A stretch of 64,000 nucleotides of DNA from NCBI RefSeq assembly GCF_019966535.1, contig NZ_JAIMID010000011.1:122484-186483 (forward strand), read 5' to 3'. A program made the translations under genes and the position numbers. The stretch comes from Mesobacterium pallidum. GTDB taxonomy: Bacteria; Pseudomonadota; Alphaproteobacteria; Rhodobacterales; Rhodobacteraceae. Below, piece by piece: positions 56,470 to 64,000 of the stretch; within the stretch, counting starts at the first letter, position 1, and each line of letters starts with the position of its first letter. The notes beneath the pieces are model-generated. The model was not told the origin of the DNA. It did not search any database and saw only the letters and a list, made by a program, of their open reading frames with translations.

Positions 56470-56895
56470 ATGATCAAGAAGCACGCATCCGCCAACTGGA
56501 AGGGCAGCCTGACCGAGGGCACCGGCACCATCTCGACAGAATCCGGGGTGCTTGACGCTGCAAACTACGGCTTCAAGAAGCGGTTCGAGGGCGAGCCCGG
56601 CTCGAACCCCGAAGAACTGATCGGCGCCGCCCATGCGGCCTGTTTCTCGATGGCGCTGTCGATGATCCTGGGCCAAGGCGACATGGAAGCCGCCGACATC
56701 TCGACCAAGTCGACCATCTCTATGGACAAGGAAGGCGAGGGCTTCGCGATCAAGACAGCCCATCTGGACGTCACCATCGACTTGCCCGGCGGCGACAAGG
56801 CCGCGGTGCTCGAGGCGGCCGAGACGGCCAAGGCCAATTGCCCCGTGTCCAAGCTGCTGAACTGCGAGATCACGATGGAGGCGCGGGTCGCCTGA
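56470..56895 (+). CDS. OsmC-family peroxide-type stress protein (second)
   Basis: The 141-residue protein is a paralogue of the OsmC at 4355. The redox cysteines are Cys58 in AHAACFSM and Cys124 in NCPVSKLL, with an extra Cys132 in LLNCEITM. The ATG at 56470 has a near-perfect AAGGAGG 6 bases upstream. Two CTTC-N4-GAAG dyads lie before it. A bidirectional terminator follows. Confidence 0.92.
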   Translation: MIKKHASANWKGSLTEGTGTISTESGVLDAANYGFKKRFEGEPGSNPEELIGAAHAACFSMALSMILGQGDMEAADISTKSTISMDKEGEGFAIKTAHLDVTIDLPGGDKAAVLEAAETAKANCPVSKLLNCEITMEARVA

Positions 56896-56919
56896 GGGGC
56901 CCGCACCAACCGAAACGAC

Positions 56920-56949
56920 AAAGGCCGCGTCATGGGACGCGGCCTTTTT
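56920..56949. terminator. bidirectional intrinsic terminator
   Basis: AAAGGCCGCGTC (56920-56931) pairs with GACGCGGCCTTT (56936-56947) over 12 bases with a 4-base loop, followed by TT. It separates the rightward OsmC gene from the leftward helicase gene. Confidence 0.9.
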
Positions 56950-56968
56950 CATGTGAAGCAAACGGCTG

Positions 56969-58483
56969 TCAGCTGGTGCGGCGCTCGTCGAAGCTGAGGG
57001 CGATGAAGCCGGGCAGGTGATCGCCAAGGCCGACGACCTCCTTGTCAGATCCACGCCCGCGCGACCGGGGCGGTTCGCGGCGGTTGTCGCTCCGGGGCTC
57101 GGGCTTCGCATCGGCCCTGGGTTCGGGCTTCGCTTCGGTCCTCGGTTCGGGCTTGGCCTCGGGCGCGGCCTCCGCCTTGGGGGCGTCCTGCACCGGGGCG
57201 TCTGCCGCCTCGGCCTTGGCCGCGCCCGGTTCCTTCACGCTGTCCTTGCGGCTGCTGCTGCGGCTCCGGCTGCGTGCGGGTTTCTTCTCGGCCGGCTTGA
57301 CCTCGTCCCCGTCGCTGTCGTCGCTCGCGGCGCCCTTCACCGGGCTCTCGAGGCGCGGGATCGGCTTCTGAAGCAGCGCCTCGACTGCATCGAAGTTCTT
57401 TTCATCGCGCGGCACGACGATGGTGATCGCCTTGCCTTCGCGCCCGGCCCGGCCCGTGCGGCCGATGCGGTGCACGTAATCCTCGGCGTGGCCGGGGACG
57501 TCGAAGTTGAACACATGGCTGACCGCAGGCACGTCGAGCCCGCGCGCCGCCACGTCCGATGCGATCAGCAGGCGGAGCGAGCCGTCGCGGAAGCCATCCA
57601 GCGTCCTGGTGCGCTGCGACTGGTCGAGATCCCCGTGGATCGGCGCAGCGTCATAGCCGTATTTCTTGAGGCTCTTGGCCACCACGTCCACGTCGACCTT
57701 GCGGTTGCAGAAGATGATCGCGTTGGTGCACTTGTCGCCCTCAGCATCGATCAGTTCGCGCAGTAGACGGCGCTTTTCGCTGGCCTCGCGGTCCTTCCGG
57801 CTGCCCTTGAAGAAGACGGCCGCCTGCTCGATCGTCTCGGAGGCGGTCGCCTGGCGGGCGACCTCGATCCGCGCGGGGCCGGACAGGAAGGTGTTGGTGA
57901 TGCGTTCGATCTCGGGCGCCATCGTGGCCGAGAAGAACAGCGTCTGCCGGGTGAAGGGGGTCAGCGAGAAGATCTTCTCGATATCCGGGATGAAGCCCAT
58001 GTCGAGCATCCGGTCGGCTTCGTCCACCACCATGATCTGCACGCCGGTCAGCAGCAGCTTGCCACGCTCGAAATGGTCGAGCAGCCGGCCGGGGGTGGCG
58101 ATCAGCACGTCGACGCCCTTGTCGATCAGCGCGTCCTGTTCCTTGAACGAAACGCCGCCGATCAGCAGCGCCTTGGTCAGCTTCACGTGCTTGGCGTAGG
58201 TGTCGAAGTTCTCGGCCACCTGGGCCGCCAATTCGCGCGTGGGGCACAGCACCAGGCTGCGCGGCATGCGCGCGCGGGCGCGGCCGCGGGCCAGCATGGT
58301 GATCATGGGAAGGGTGAAGCTGGCGGTCTTGCCGGTGCCGGTCTGGGCGATGCCCAGGACGTCGCGTCCTTCGAGCGCGGGCGGGATCGCGCCCGCCTGG
58401 ATCGGGGTCGGCGTTTCGTAGCCGGCCTCTTCGATGGCTTTAAGGACTTTGGGGTTCAGGTTCAGGTCTGAGAACTTTGTCAT
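56969..58483 (-). CDS. DEAD-box ATP-dependent RNA helicase
   Basis: The 504-residue helicase unwinds RNA. The core covers about 1-375: TPTPIQAGAIPPALEGRDVL (Q motif), AQTGTGKT (motif I, GKT at 51-53), PTRELAAQ, VDEADRMLDMGF (DEAD), FFSAT, and HRIGRTGRAG (motif VI). A C-terminal tail of about 130 residues is charged and disordered, with basic RSRSRSSSRKD and repeats of the form KPEPR. The resemblance is to RhlE. The start at 58483 (MTKFSDLNLNP) is by family; a short dyad CCGTA/TACGG lies just upstream and may be an RNA leader element. Confidence 0.94.
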   Translation of the reverse strand: MTKFSDLNLNPKVLKAIEEAGYETPTPIQAGAIPPALEGRDVLGIAQTGTGKTASFTLPMITMLARGRARARMPRSLVLCPTRELAAQVAENFDTYAKHVKLTKALLIGGVSFKEQDALIDKGVDVLIATPGRLLDHFERGKLLLTGVQIMVVDEADRMLDMGFIPDIEKIFSLTPFTRQTLFFSATMAPEIERITNTFLSGPARIEVARQATASETIEQAAVFFKGSRKDREASEKRRLLRELIDAEGDKCTNAIIFCNRKVDVDVVAKSLKKYGYDAAPIHGDLDQSQRTRTLDGFRDGSLRLLIASDVAARGLDVPAVSHVFNFDVPGHAEDYVHRIGRTGRAGREGKAITIVVPRDEKNFDAVEALLQKPIPRLESPVKGAASDDSDGDEVKPAEKKPARSRSRSSSRKDSVKEPGAAKAEAADAPVQDAPKAEAAPEAKPEPRTEAKPEPRADAKPEPRSDNRREPPRSRGRGSDKEVVGLGDHLPGFIALSFDERRTS

Positions 58484-58831
58484 GAGTATCCGTACTTTAC
58501 GGACACGATCATGGCCCGTAGCGTCGATGTGCCGGGCAGGCCCGGTCGGCCCCGTCAAGTGACGCTTGCGCCCCGCGCGCGACCCTTACACGGAATCCGC
58601 CGCACAGGTCAATGCAACAGGCGATTCCACAGGAAATGGCGGGTAGATGCAGGGCGACCGGCGCCTTTTCGGCAACATTCTGGCCGATGTCCGGGCTTGC
58701 GCAGGCGCGCCGCTGCGCCGGTGATCGCAGCGACGGAGCCCGACGTGGACATGACCGACCCGCCGCCGGTGCACACCGATTTCTCAGACGAACCGGCGCG
58801 GCTGGCAATGTTGGCGGGCCTTTGACCCCCG
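58484..58831. other. gap between helicase and glycosyltransferase genes
   Basis: The 348 bases upstream of the helicase contain only very short rightward frames. One at 58647-58724 (MQGDRRLFGNILADVRACAG onward, 25 codons) and one at 58751-58825 (MTDPPPVHTDFSDEPARLAM onward, 24 codons) each have a weak ribosome site and G/C-ended codons. They may be remnants of a broken gene. The helicase promoter should be here too, but no clear box pair was seen. Confidence 0.4.
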
Positions 58832-59827
58832 TCAGGTGCCCGGGAACTGCGCCAGCCGTTTCGCGTCGAGCCCGAGGTCGATGCGGCGCAGCAGTCCCTC
58901 GGCCTCGAGCCGCGCCTGCGTGTCGGGCGTGGCCAGGCACACCTCGTCGTAAAAGGCGCGCAGGCCGGCTTCGCCTTCGGTCTCCATCAGCCCGGTGAAC
59001 AGCTCGTGCAGCGTCAGTCCGCCCTGGTTGCGCCAGACCGGCGCGCGCAGCTCGGCCCGGTAGGATCCCTTGTCGAGACGGTAGTCGAAGCGGCCTCGCC
59101 AGGCCTCCCAGCTTTCGGCATGCATGTGGCAAAGCGCCAGATCGCCCAGCTCGACCTGGCCCGGGTTTTCGTCGTCATCGAGATAGGCGTTGTGGATCTT
59201 GACCCGCATCCCGATCCCGGCGCGGAAAAACACCTTGCCCTGAACATGGCTCAGAAAGCCACCGGACAGGTGCTGCCCCCAGGTCGGATAGGCGCGGGCG
59301 GCGGCGGCCTGCCGCGCCTTCTGGTCGACGTGAAACCCCTTGAAACAGGTCGCGGGGGCGGTCGGATGGGCCGGGTCCTCGGCCAGCGCCTCGATCGGGC
59401 GGACGCGGGCGGCCAGGCAGGTGACGGGCACGGCGTCGAGCGCGGCCGAGACGTCGCCCACCAGGAACTCGTCCACGTCGATATGGATCAGCCAGTCGCA
59501 TTCCGGGTTGCGGTTGCAGGCGTGACGCGCGTTCATCACCTGCCGCGCCTGGTGCTTGTCGGGGCGGCCCTTGCGCTTGGCCCACCATTCGGCGCCCGTT
59601 TCGACCACCTTCAGCTGCTTGTGCCCCTTGAGCGCCTTGGCGGTCACCGGATCGCCGTCATCGAGGTAGAGGTAGATGCGATGCGCCCCGGCGCTCAGGT
59701 GATGGGCGACGAAGTTCAGGATATCCCGCGTTGGCGCCTTTACGGTCGCGATGATCCCCCAGCTGGGCGGCTGGCCCGGGCCGGGGATGTCGGTGCTGTC
59801 GGGGTCGTATTCGGGAGCGTCCATCAT
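58832..59827 (-). CDS. glycosyltransferase family 2-like protein
   Basis: The 331-residue protein resembles the Glyco_tranf_2_4 branch of GT2/GT92-like transferases. It starts with PSWGIIATVKAPTRDILNFV and has HHLSAGAHRIYLYLDDGDP, then CDWLIHIDVDEFLVG with the metal-binding DxD (DVD). RVKIHNAYLDDDENPGQVEL and ALCHMHAESWEAWRGRFDYR follow. No membrane helix is seen. It follows the sialyltransferase-like/pyruvyltransferase gene by 28 bases in the same direction. Donor and acceptor are unknown. One of two tandem ATGs (59827 or 59824) is the start. Confidence 0.85.
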   Translation of the reverse strand: MMDAPEYDPDSTDIPGPGQPPSWGIIATVKAPTRDILNFVAHHLSAGAHRIYLYLDDGDPVTAKALKGHKQLKVVETGAEWWAKRKGRPDKHQARQVMNARHACNRNPECDWLIHIDVDEFLVGDVSAALDAVPVTCLAARVRPIEALAEDPAHPTAPATCFKGFHVDQKARQAAAARAYPTWGQHLSGGFLSHVQGKVFFRAGIGMRVKIHNAYLDDDENPGQVELGDLALCHMHAESWEAWRGRFDYRLDKGSYRAELRAPVWRNQGGLTLHELFTGLMETEGEAGLRAFYDEVCLATPDTQARLEAEGLLRRIDLGLDAKRLAQFPGT

Positions 59828-59855
59828 CAGACCATGCCCGGCGCGGCGTGCACCC

Positions 59856-62003
59856 TCAAGGCCCCAGTTCGATGCGCCAGTCGGGCTGTTCGCCCAGCCA
59901 GTCGAACAGGTCGTCATAAGCCTGCCGGTTGGCGCGGGCCCAGGCCATCGCCGGTTCGATGTCGCGCAGGCTGTCGAGCATCGGGATCTCGACCCCGGCC
60001 GAGGCAAAGATGCCCTCGATCTTGTGGCTGTTGCCCCGGGTCGAGACAAAGGGCACCCGGGCCTTGCAGGCCGCGTAGACCGCGTGGTGGCGGCCCGTGA
60101 TCAGCATCTCGTTGCGTTTCAGCAGCGTCACCATCTGGTTCCAACTCAGCTTGCGCATGTCGACGTAAGGCAGCTTGCGCAGGGGGCCGCCGTTCAGGAT
60201 CACGAATGCGCCAAGGTCCTGCGAGTAGAAGTCGGTGAGCAGCACCTTGCCCTTGGGCGCAAAGGGCATGGGCACCGTCTTGACCGGGGCGGAGTAGGAC
60301 AGGTCGGGGATGACCTGCGCCTCGATCCCGTGGTTCTCGCGCAGGTCGATCTGGCTGAGTTTCTCTCTCACGACGATCTGGTCGAGCCGTTTGAGAACGT
60401 GGTCGTAGGCGTTGGAATTCTGCTGCCAGAGCGTGTTGATCAGCAGGACCTTGCGGCCGCTGTCCAGCGCGCTTTCCATCAGCTTCATCTTGTTGACGAA
60501 GGCCGGGGTGTCGTGGTGCATCGACCCTTCGCCGTTGACCACAAGCACCTCGTACTCGTCGCCGTCCACCAGCACGCCGTGGCCCCGGATCTTGCGCTTG
60601 ATGTAATCGGCGACGGCCGCTGATCCGCAATGGTACTTGGCGTGATCCCCGGCAAGCTTGAACCGCAGCGCCTTCATGGGGGCGGCCTGGGGCTGCTCTT
60701 GTCGGGGGGCGGCTGGCAGGGGGCGATCATTGGTCATTTCGGCCTCGGTCAGGCTGTCGAACAGGAGCTTCTCTCCGGTCCAGTTGTGCCGGAACGACGG
60801 AGAGGTCTTCCGGGCGAAATTGGCGGAGCTGCGGTTCTCTCCGATCTGATCGGTCAGGCCGAACCCGTAGAACGACAGGCCCGAAGCTCCGCCACGGGCC
60901 GAGAGCAGCGACAGGATGATCTGCAGGCCGGAACTGGACGGCGCACCCAGGGCCTCGATCAGCCGGGTCTCGTCGGCTTCGGGCACACGGGCCAGCTGGT
61001 ACCCGTCGGCGATCAGCCCGTGCATCTGCGCAACGCTGGGGTTCTGCCGCATCATGTCGAGCCCGGTGACGATGGCGGCCTCAAGCGACGCCTCGGCCTT
61101 GCGGACAAGGCGGACGGTATCGGTGTTGCAGACGATGATCGAGGTGCGCGCGCCGTAATCGGCGCGGCTCGGCGCGGGTACACTGGCAAGGTTGAACCGG
61201 ATTACGACATTATGGGCGTCGATTTCGGGCCCCTTGCCAAGCCCGCGCTCTTTCGGCGAATTGCCGACGACGGCCACGCTCAGGTGCGGGTCTGACAGGC
61301 GCTGCCAAAGGCTGTCCGATGCCGCGCGCAGGTGCTGGGCCACTGCGTCGGCGCGGCGAATGGCGGGCGTGTCGGCCCAGCCGTGCCGGATGGCCTGCGC
61401 GGCGATATCCGGCGCGCGGGCGATTTCGCGGCGGTTGCGCTTGTCTGACAGGATGCGCGCGATCTCGGGCGTGTCCTCTTGGCGGTTCAGCAGGATCCCG
61501 GCCCCGCCGACCTTGAAGGCGCGGGCGGCCTTCCAGTGAAACGCCCGCGACCGGGTCAGCGCGCGGATCAGCCTGTCACGCGCCCGGTCATCGAAGGCGC
61601 CCGCGATCTCGAGCATCCGGTAGGCGCGCAGGGCGGCGGTCGGGCCCAGCCCGGCCGCAAGGTAGCCGGGCAGCGCGCCGATCTGGTCCGGGCCGAACAA
61701 CCCGTACTTCCACCATTGGACGACCAGCCCCTCGCGCGCCGCGCGCCGCCGGTCCGGATCCAGCGCACGCCAGGGGCGCTCGGCCTCGGCAAAGCGGCCC
61801 TGCGCGGCCATCCAGTTGGTCGAGACGGTGAGGAACCGCAGCGCCTGCTGGGTGGCCATGGGGACATGGGTCCGGGCCACGGCCACGCATCCGTCCTGCG
61901 CGGATTGCACGTCGCCCGCCGCCGTCACCTGTTGCGCTTGCCGCTTGACAGACGGCGCGCCGATCAGGGCGCGGGCAACATGGATCCGCGGCCGGGGTGT
62001 CAT
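59856..62003 (-). CDS. fusion of sialyltransferase-like (GT29) and polysaccharide pyruvyl transferase domains
   Basis: The 715-residue protein has three parts. Residues 1-240 are helical and unassigned. Residues 241-420 show the three motifs of family 29 sialyltransferases: VAVVGNSPKERGLGKGPEID onward (motif L, with IRFNLA), SSSGLQIILSLLS and FYGFG (motif S, about 356-382), and RHNWTGEKLL (His406 and Glu411, motif VS). A Pro/Gln-rich linker (about 425-442) follows. Residues 443-715 match polysaccharide pyruvyl transferase, with NGEGSMHHD (490-498), TGRHHAVYAAC and TRGNSHKIEGIF. It starts 1 base after the prfC stop. Transfer of sialic-acid-type sugar and pyruvate to a surface glycan is inferred from domains. 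Confidence 0.85.
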   Translation of the reverse strand: MTPRPRIHVARALIGAPSVKRQAQQVTAAGDVQSAQDGCVAVARTHVPMATQQALRFLTVSTNWMAAQGRFAEAERPWRALDPDRRRAAREGLVVQWWKYGLFGPDQIGALPGYLAAGLGPTAALRAYRMLEIAGAFDDRARDRLIRALTRSRAFHWKAARAFKVGGAGILLNRQEDTPEIARILSDKRNRREIARAPDIAAQAIRHGWADTPAIRRADAVAQHLRAASDSLWQRLSDPHLSVAVVGNSPKERGLGKGPEIDAHNVVIRFNLASVPAPSRADYGARTSIIVCNTDTVRLVRKAEASLEAAIVTGLDMMRQNPSVAQMHGLIADGYQLARVPEADETRLIEALGAPSSSGLQIILSLLSARGGASGLSFYGFGLTDQIGENRSSANFARKTSPSFRHNWTGEKLLFDSLTEAEMTNDRPLPAAPRQEQPQAAPMKALRFKLAGDHAKYHCGSAAVADYIKRKIRGHGVLVDGDEYEVLVVNGEGSMHHDTPAFVNKMKLMESALDSGRKVLLINTLWQQNSNAYDHVLKRLDQIVVREKLSQIDLRENHGIEAQVIPDLSYSAPVKTVPMPFAPKGKVLLTDFYSQDLGAFVILNGGPLRKLPYVDMRKLSWNQMVTLLKRNEMLITGRHHAVYAACKARVPFVSTRGNSHKIEGIFASAGVEIPMLDSLRDIEPAMAWARANRQAYDDLFDWLGEQPDWRIELGP

Positions 62004-62004
62004 C

Positions 62005-63603
62005 TCAGACCATCATTTCCTTGGTCGCCGACAGGGTCACGTCCGGGTAGTCCCGCTCGATCCGGTCGATGTCCCATTGCAGGCGCGTGAGATACACGAT
62101 GTCGCCGTCATGGTCGTGGCTGATGTGCTGCTTGTTGACGGTGCAGAACTTGTCCACGGCCGCTTTCGGCCCCGTGACCCATCTCGCGCTCGTGAACTGC
62201 GACGGCTCGAAGCGGACGGGCAGGCCGTATTCCAGCTCGATCCGGCTGGCCAGCACCTCGAATTGCAGCGCGCCCACGACGCCGACGATGAAGCCCGAGC
62301 CGAAGGCGGGCTTGAAGACCTTGGCCGCGCCTTCCTCGGCGAACTGCATCAGCGCCTTTTCCAGATGCTTGGCCTTCATCGGATCGCCCGCACGGCAGTT
62401 CTGCAAGAGCTCCGGCGCGAAGGAGGGGATCCCGCTGGCGCGCAGTTGCTCGCCCTCGGTCAGCGTGTCGCCGATGCGCAGCTGGCCATGGTTCGGGATG
62501 CCGATGATGTCTCCGGCCCAGGCCTCCTCGGCCAGTTCGCGGTCCGAGGCGAGGAAGAGCACGGGGTTCGTCACCGCCATCTGTTTCTTGGACCGGACGT
62601 GCAGCAGCTTCATGCCGCGCTCGAAGTGACCCGAGGCCAGGCGAACAAAGGCGACCCGGTCGCGATGCTTGGGATCCATGTTCGCCTGGACCTTGAAGAC
62701 AAAGCCGGAAACCTTTGTTTCCTCGGGAGAAATCTGCCGAGGCTCGGCGCGCTGCGGCTGCGGCTCGGGCCCGTAGGTGGCGATGCCGTCCATCAGTTCC
62801 TTGACGCCGAAGGAGTTGATCGCCGAGCCGAACCAGATCGGGGTCATGTGCCCTTCGAGCACCGATTGCGGGTCGAGCGTCGGCAAGAGCTCGCGCGCCA
62901 TCTCGACCTCTTCCTTCAACTGCTCGAGCAGCCGGGCGGGCACATGTTCGGCCAGTTTCGGATCGTCGAGGCCGTTGATCTCGATAGACTCCGCCACGCG
63001 GTTGCGGTCCGCCTTGTCGATCAGCTCGAGCCGGTCGCGCAAGAGGTCATAGCAGCCGATGAAATCCTGCCCCATGCCGATGGGCCAGCTGGCGGGCGTC
63101 ACGTCGATGGCCAGGTTTTCCTGGATCTCGTCGATGATGTCGAAGGTGTCGCGGCTTTCGCGGTCCATCTTGTTGCAGAAGGTCAGGATCGGCAGGTCGC
63201 GCAACCGGCAGACCTCGAACAGCTTGCGGGTCTGGCTTTCCACACCCTTGGCGCCGTCGATCACCATGACCGCCGCGTCCACGGCTGTGAGCGTGCGGTA
63301 GGTGTCCTCGGAAAAGTCGCTGTGGCCGGGCGTATCGACGAGGTTGAACCGGAAGCTCTTGTAATCGAAGGACATCGCCGAGGCGGAGACCGAGATCCCC
63401 CGGTCCTTCTCCATCTGCATGAAGTCCGACCGCGTGCGCCGCGCCTCGCCCTTGGCGCGGACCTGTCCGGCCATCTGGATCGCCCCGCCGAAGAGCAGGA
63501 ACTTTTCAGTCAGCGTGGTCTTGCCGGCGTCGGGGTGCGAGATGATCGCAAAGGTCCGGCGGCGGGCGATTTCGGGCGGAAGGGAGGGGCGATTGTCCAG
63601 CAT
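62005..63603 (-). CDS. prfC: peptide chain release factor 3
   Basis: The 532-residue GTPase recycles release factors 1 and 2 from the ribosome after termination. G motifs are SHPDAGKTTLTEKFLL (G1), DRGISVSASA (G2), DTPGHSDFSEDTY (G3) and NKMDRESRD (G4). The later beta-barrel domains and the C-terminal RF3 domain (GALQFEVLASRIELEYGLPV) are complete. The next gene starts immediately after the stop. Confidence 0.97.
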   Translation of the reverse strand: MLDNRPSLPPEIARRRTFAIISHPDAGKTTLTEKFLLFGGAIQMAGQVRAKGEARRTRSDFMQMEKDRGISVSASAMSFDYKSFRFNLVDTPGHSDFSEDTYRTLTAVDAAVMVIDGAKGVESQTRKLFEVCRLRDLPILTFCNKMDRESRDTFDIIDEIQENLAIDVTPASWPIGMGQDFIGCYDLLRDRLELIDKADRNRVAESIEINGLDDPKLAEHVPARLLEQLKEEVEMARELLPTLDPQSVLEGHMTPIWFGSAINSFGVKELMDGIATYGPEPQPQRAEPRQISPEETKVSGFVFKVQANMDPKHRDRVAFVRLASGHFERGMKLLHVRSKKQMAVTNPVLFLASDRELAEEAWAGDIIGIPNHGQLRIGDTLTEGEQLRASGIPSFAPELLQNCRAGDPMKAKHLEKALMQFAEEGAAKVFKPAFGSGFIVGVVGALQFEVLASRIELEYGLPVRFEPSQFTSARWVTGPKAAVDKFCTVNKQHISHDHDGDIVYLTRLQWDIDRIERDYPDVTLSATKEMMV

Positions 63604-63658
63604 GAGCGGCGTATAGGGCGCGGCCGGTTTCTTGGCAAGATCGTGGGACGGGGCGGCG
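63604..63658. other. short spacer upstream of prfC
   Basis: This 55-base stretch lies between the prfC start and the small leftward frames to its right. It should hold the prfC promoter if it is transcribed alone. Nothing specific was recognised. Confidence 0.3.
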
Positions 63659-63742
63659 CTATTTCAGCAGCTTGGGGAGGTACTCGATCCATTTGGCAAG
63701 CCAGGCCAGTTCGCCGGGCTGTATGCCGGCCAGTTGGTTCAC
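63659..63742 (-). CDS. 27-residue frame downstream of a possible frameshift
   Basis: A GTG at 63742, overlapping the stop of the preceding frame (GTGA), opens VNQLAGIQPGELAWLAKWIE to a tail YLPKLLK. It could be a separate cistron. Or it is the continuation of the frame at 63739-63816 after a one-base shift at a run of four A (minus strand). No ribosome site of its own is clear. Confidence 0.35.
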   Translation of the reverse strand: MNQLAGIQPGELAWLAKWIEYLPKLLK

Positions 63743-63816
63743 TTTTCAGAAATCGCGAGAGCCACGGGCAGGCGAAGCTGTCCCATTTCCCAGATTGTCA
63801 CGTTTCTTTTTTCCAT
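63739..63816 (-). CDS. 25-residue frame, possibly first part of a shifted gene
   Basis: An ATG at 63816 opens MEKRNVTIWEMGQLRLPVAL to a tail AISEK. Its start overlaps the end of the truncated membrane-protein frame. Read with the next frame it would give a protein of about 52 residues. Evidence for expression is weak. Confidence 0.3.
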   Translation of the reverse strand: MEKRNVTIWEMGQLRLPVALAISEK

Positions 63817-63929
63817 CCCCTTACTGCAGGATAAGCCACCATCCACAGTGAAAAGGCAAACAACATCCAAACAAGCATATCGGACGCATCCGGAATCCCC
63901 ACGAATATCAGGAGAATTAGGGTCAGGAC
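63798..63929 (-). pseudogene. C-terminal remnant of a membrane protein cut by an IS element
   Basis: The minus-strand frame has two membrane helices: LTLILLIFVG, a loop IPDASDM, and LVWMLFAFSLWMVAYPAV, ending RGWKKET. It has no start codon before the first helix. The codon just upstream is the transposase stop at 63930-63932. The reading suggests the 5' part was lost or separated when the IS element landed here. Confidence 0.55.
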
Positions 63930-64000
63930 TCATAGCCAGTAGATGACGATTGCGGCGAGGGCGATGGCTGAGAGGAAGACCTTCGGGCATCTGTCGTATC
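63930..64000 (-). mobile_element. C-terminus of an IS5-family-type transposase, cut by the window edge
   Basis: Reading leftward from the edge, the frame gives YDRCPKVFLSAIALAAIVIY and then WL before TGA at 63930-63932. This is the characteristic C-terminus of IS5-type transposases common in Rhodobacterales. The element's end probably lies just after the stop, in TTAGGGTCAGGACTCATAG around 63917-63935. Most of the element is outside the window. Confidence 0.7.

Noticed and set aside
58647..58825. Two tiny rightward frames as real genes
   Set aside because: They are 24-25 codons, with weak ribosome sites and no similarity between or beyond them. They are noted only in the gap entry.
1..64000. 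CRISPR arrays, tRNA and rRNA genes
   Set aside because: No regularly spaced direct repeats, cloverleaf-like sequences or rRNA signatures were seen on either strand.

Overview
The window comes from a GC-rich alphaproteobacterium, most likely a Rhodobacterales (Roseobacter-group) member. The grounds are the mitochondrial-type complex I operon with many extra reading frames between the nuo genes, the NuoE with a long C-terminal extension, the birA-coaX-RNase J cluster behind nuoN, DUF5333/DUF5337-type small proteins, strong G/C preference at third codon positions, and a CtrA-like half-site. Genus cannot be fixed from sequence reading alone.

Layout. 0-2.2 kb: capsule export/synthesis (start of a secreted protein, KpsS-like protein) and riboflavin synthase. 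2.2-8.9 kb: a TPR protein, an OsmC protein, a J-domain protein, BolA, a DUF4177-like protein and two unknown proteins. 8.9-13.5 kb: gatB and aminopeptidase N, convergent and sharing a bidirectional terminator. 13.5-14.9 kb: an ArsR-SRPBCC-SRPBCC operon with two identical-format operator dyads. 15.1-19.6 kb: the leftward operon glmU-glmS-PNPOx-AlkD, which supplies UDP-GlcNAc precursors. 19.7-21.5 kb: phosphoglycolate phosphatase and a DegT aminotransferase. 21.5-23.2 kb: small stress and membrane proteins. 23.4-32.6 kb: a partial leucine/isovalerate (liu) operon: isovaleryl-CoA dehydrogenase, acyl-CoA synthetase, both methylcrotonyl-CoA carboxylase subunits and a GST, interrupted by small unknown genes and a macrodomain gene. 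32.9-53.0 kb: a complete 14-subunit nuoA-N operon with at least 14 additional small genes (thioesterase, lipoproteins, DUF3291, a carboxymuconolactone-decarboxylase-like protein, small membrane proteins). 53.1-56.9 kb: birA, coaX, RNase J and a second OsmC. 57-63.6 kb: a DEAD-box helicase, a glycosyltransferase, a sialyltransferase-like/pyruvyltransferase fusion and release factor 3. 63.7-64 kb: decayed small genes cut by the end of an IS5-type transposase gene.

How genes work together. The nuo block encodes respiratory complex I. Many genes in it overlap by 1 or 4 bases (TGATG, ATGA, GTGA), so the extra frames look translationally tied to the complex. The liu block would take isovaleryl-CoA to methylglutaconyl-CoA; the later hydratase and lyase are not in this window. 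Capsule genes at the left edge, GlmS/GlmU and the glycosyltransferase fusion at 60 kb all serve cell-surface polysaccharide, though they are not clustered.

Less ordinary features: (i) a family of palindromic intergenic repeats present in at least six places, two half-copies of which sit so that a short reading frame inside the repeat ends exactly on the next gene's start codon; (ii) a 216-base segment inserted between a thioesterase gene and nuoD, bounded by copies of the nuoD ribosome-binding/start region and containing two coupled mini-genes; (iii) a two-domain protein with all three recognisable animal-type sialyltransferase motifs joined to a polysaccharide pyruvyl transferase; (iv) a NuoE tail domain shared with the neighbouring membrane protein.
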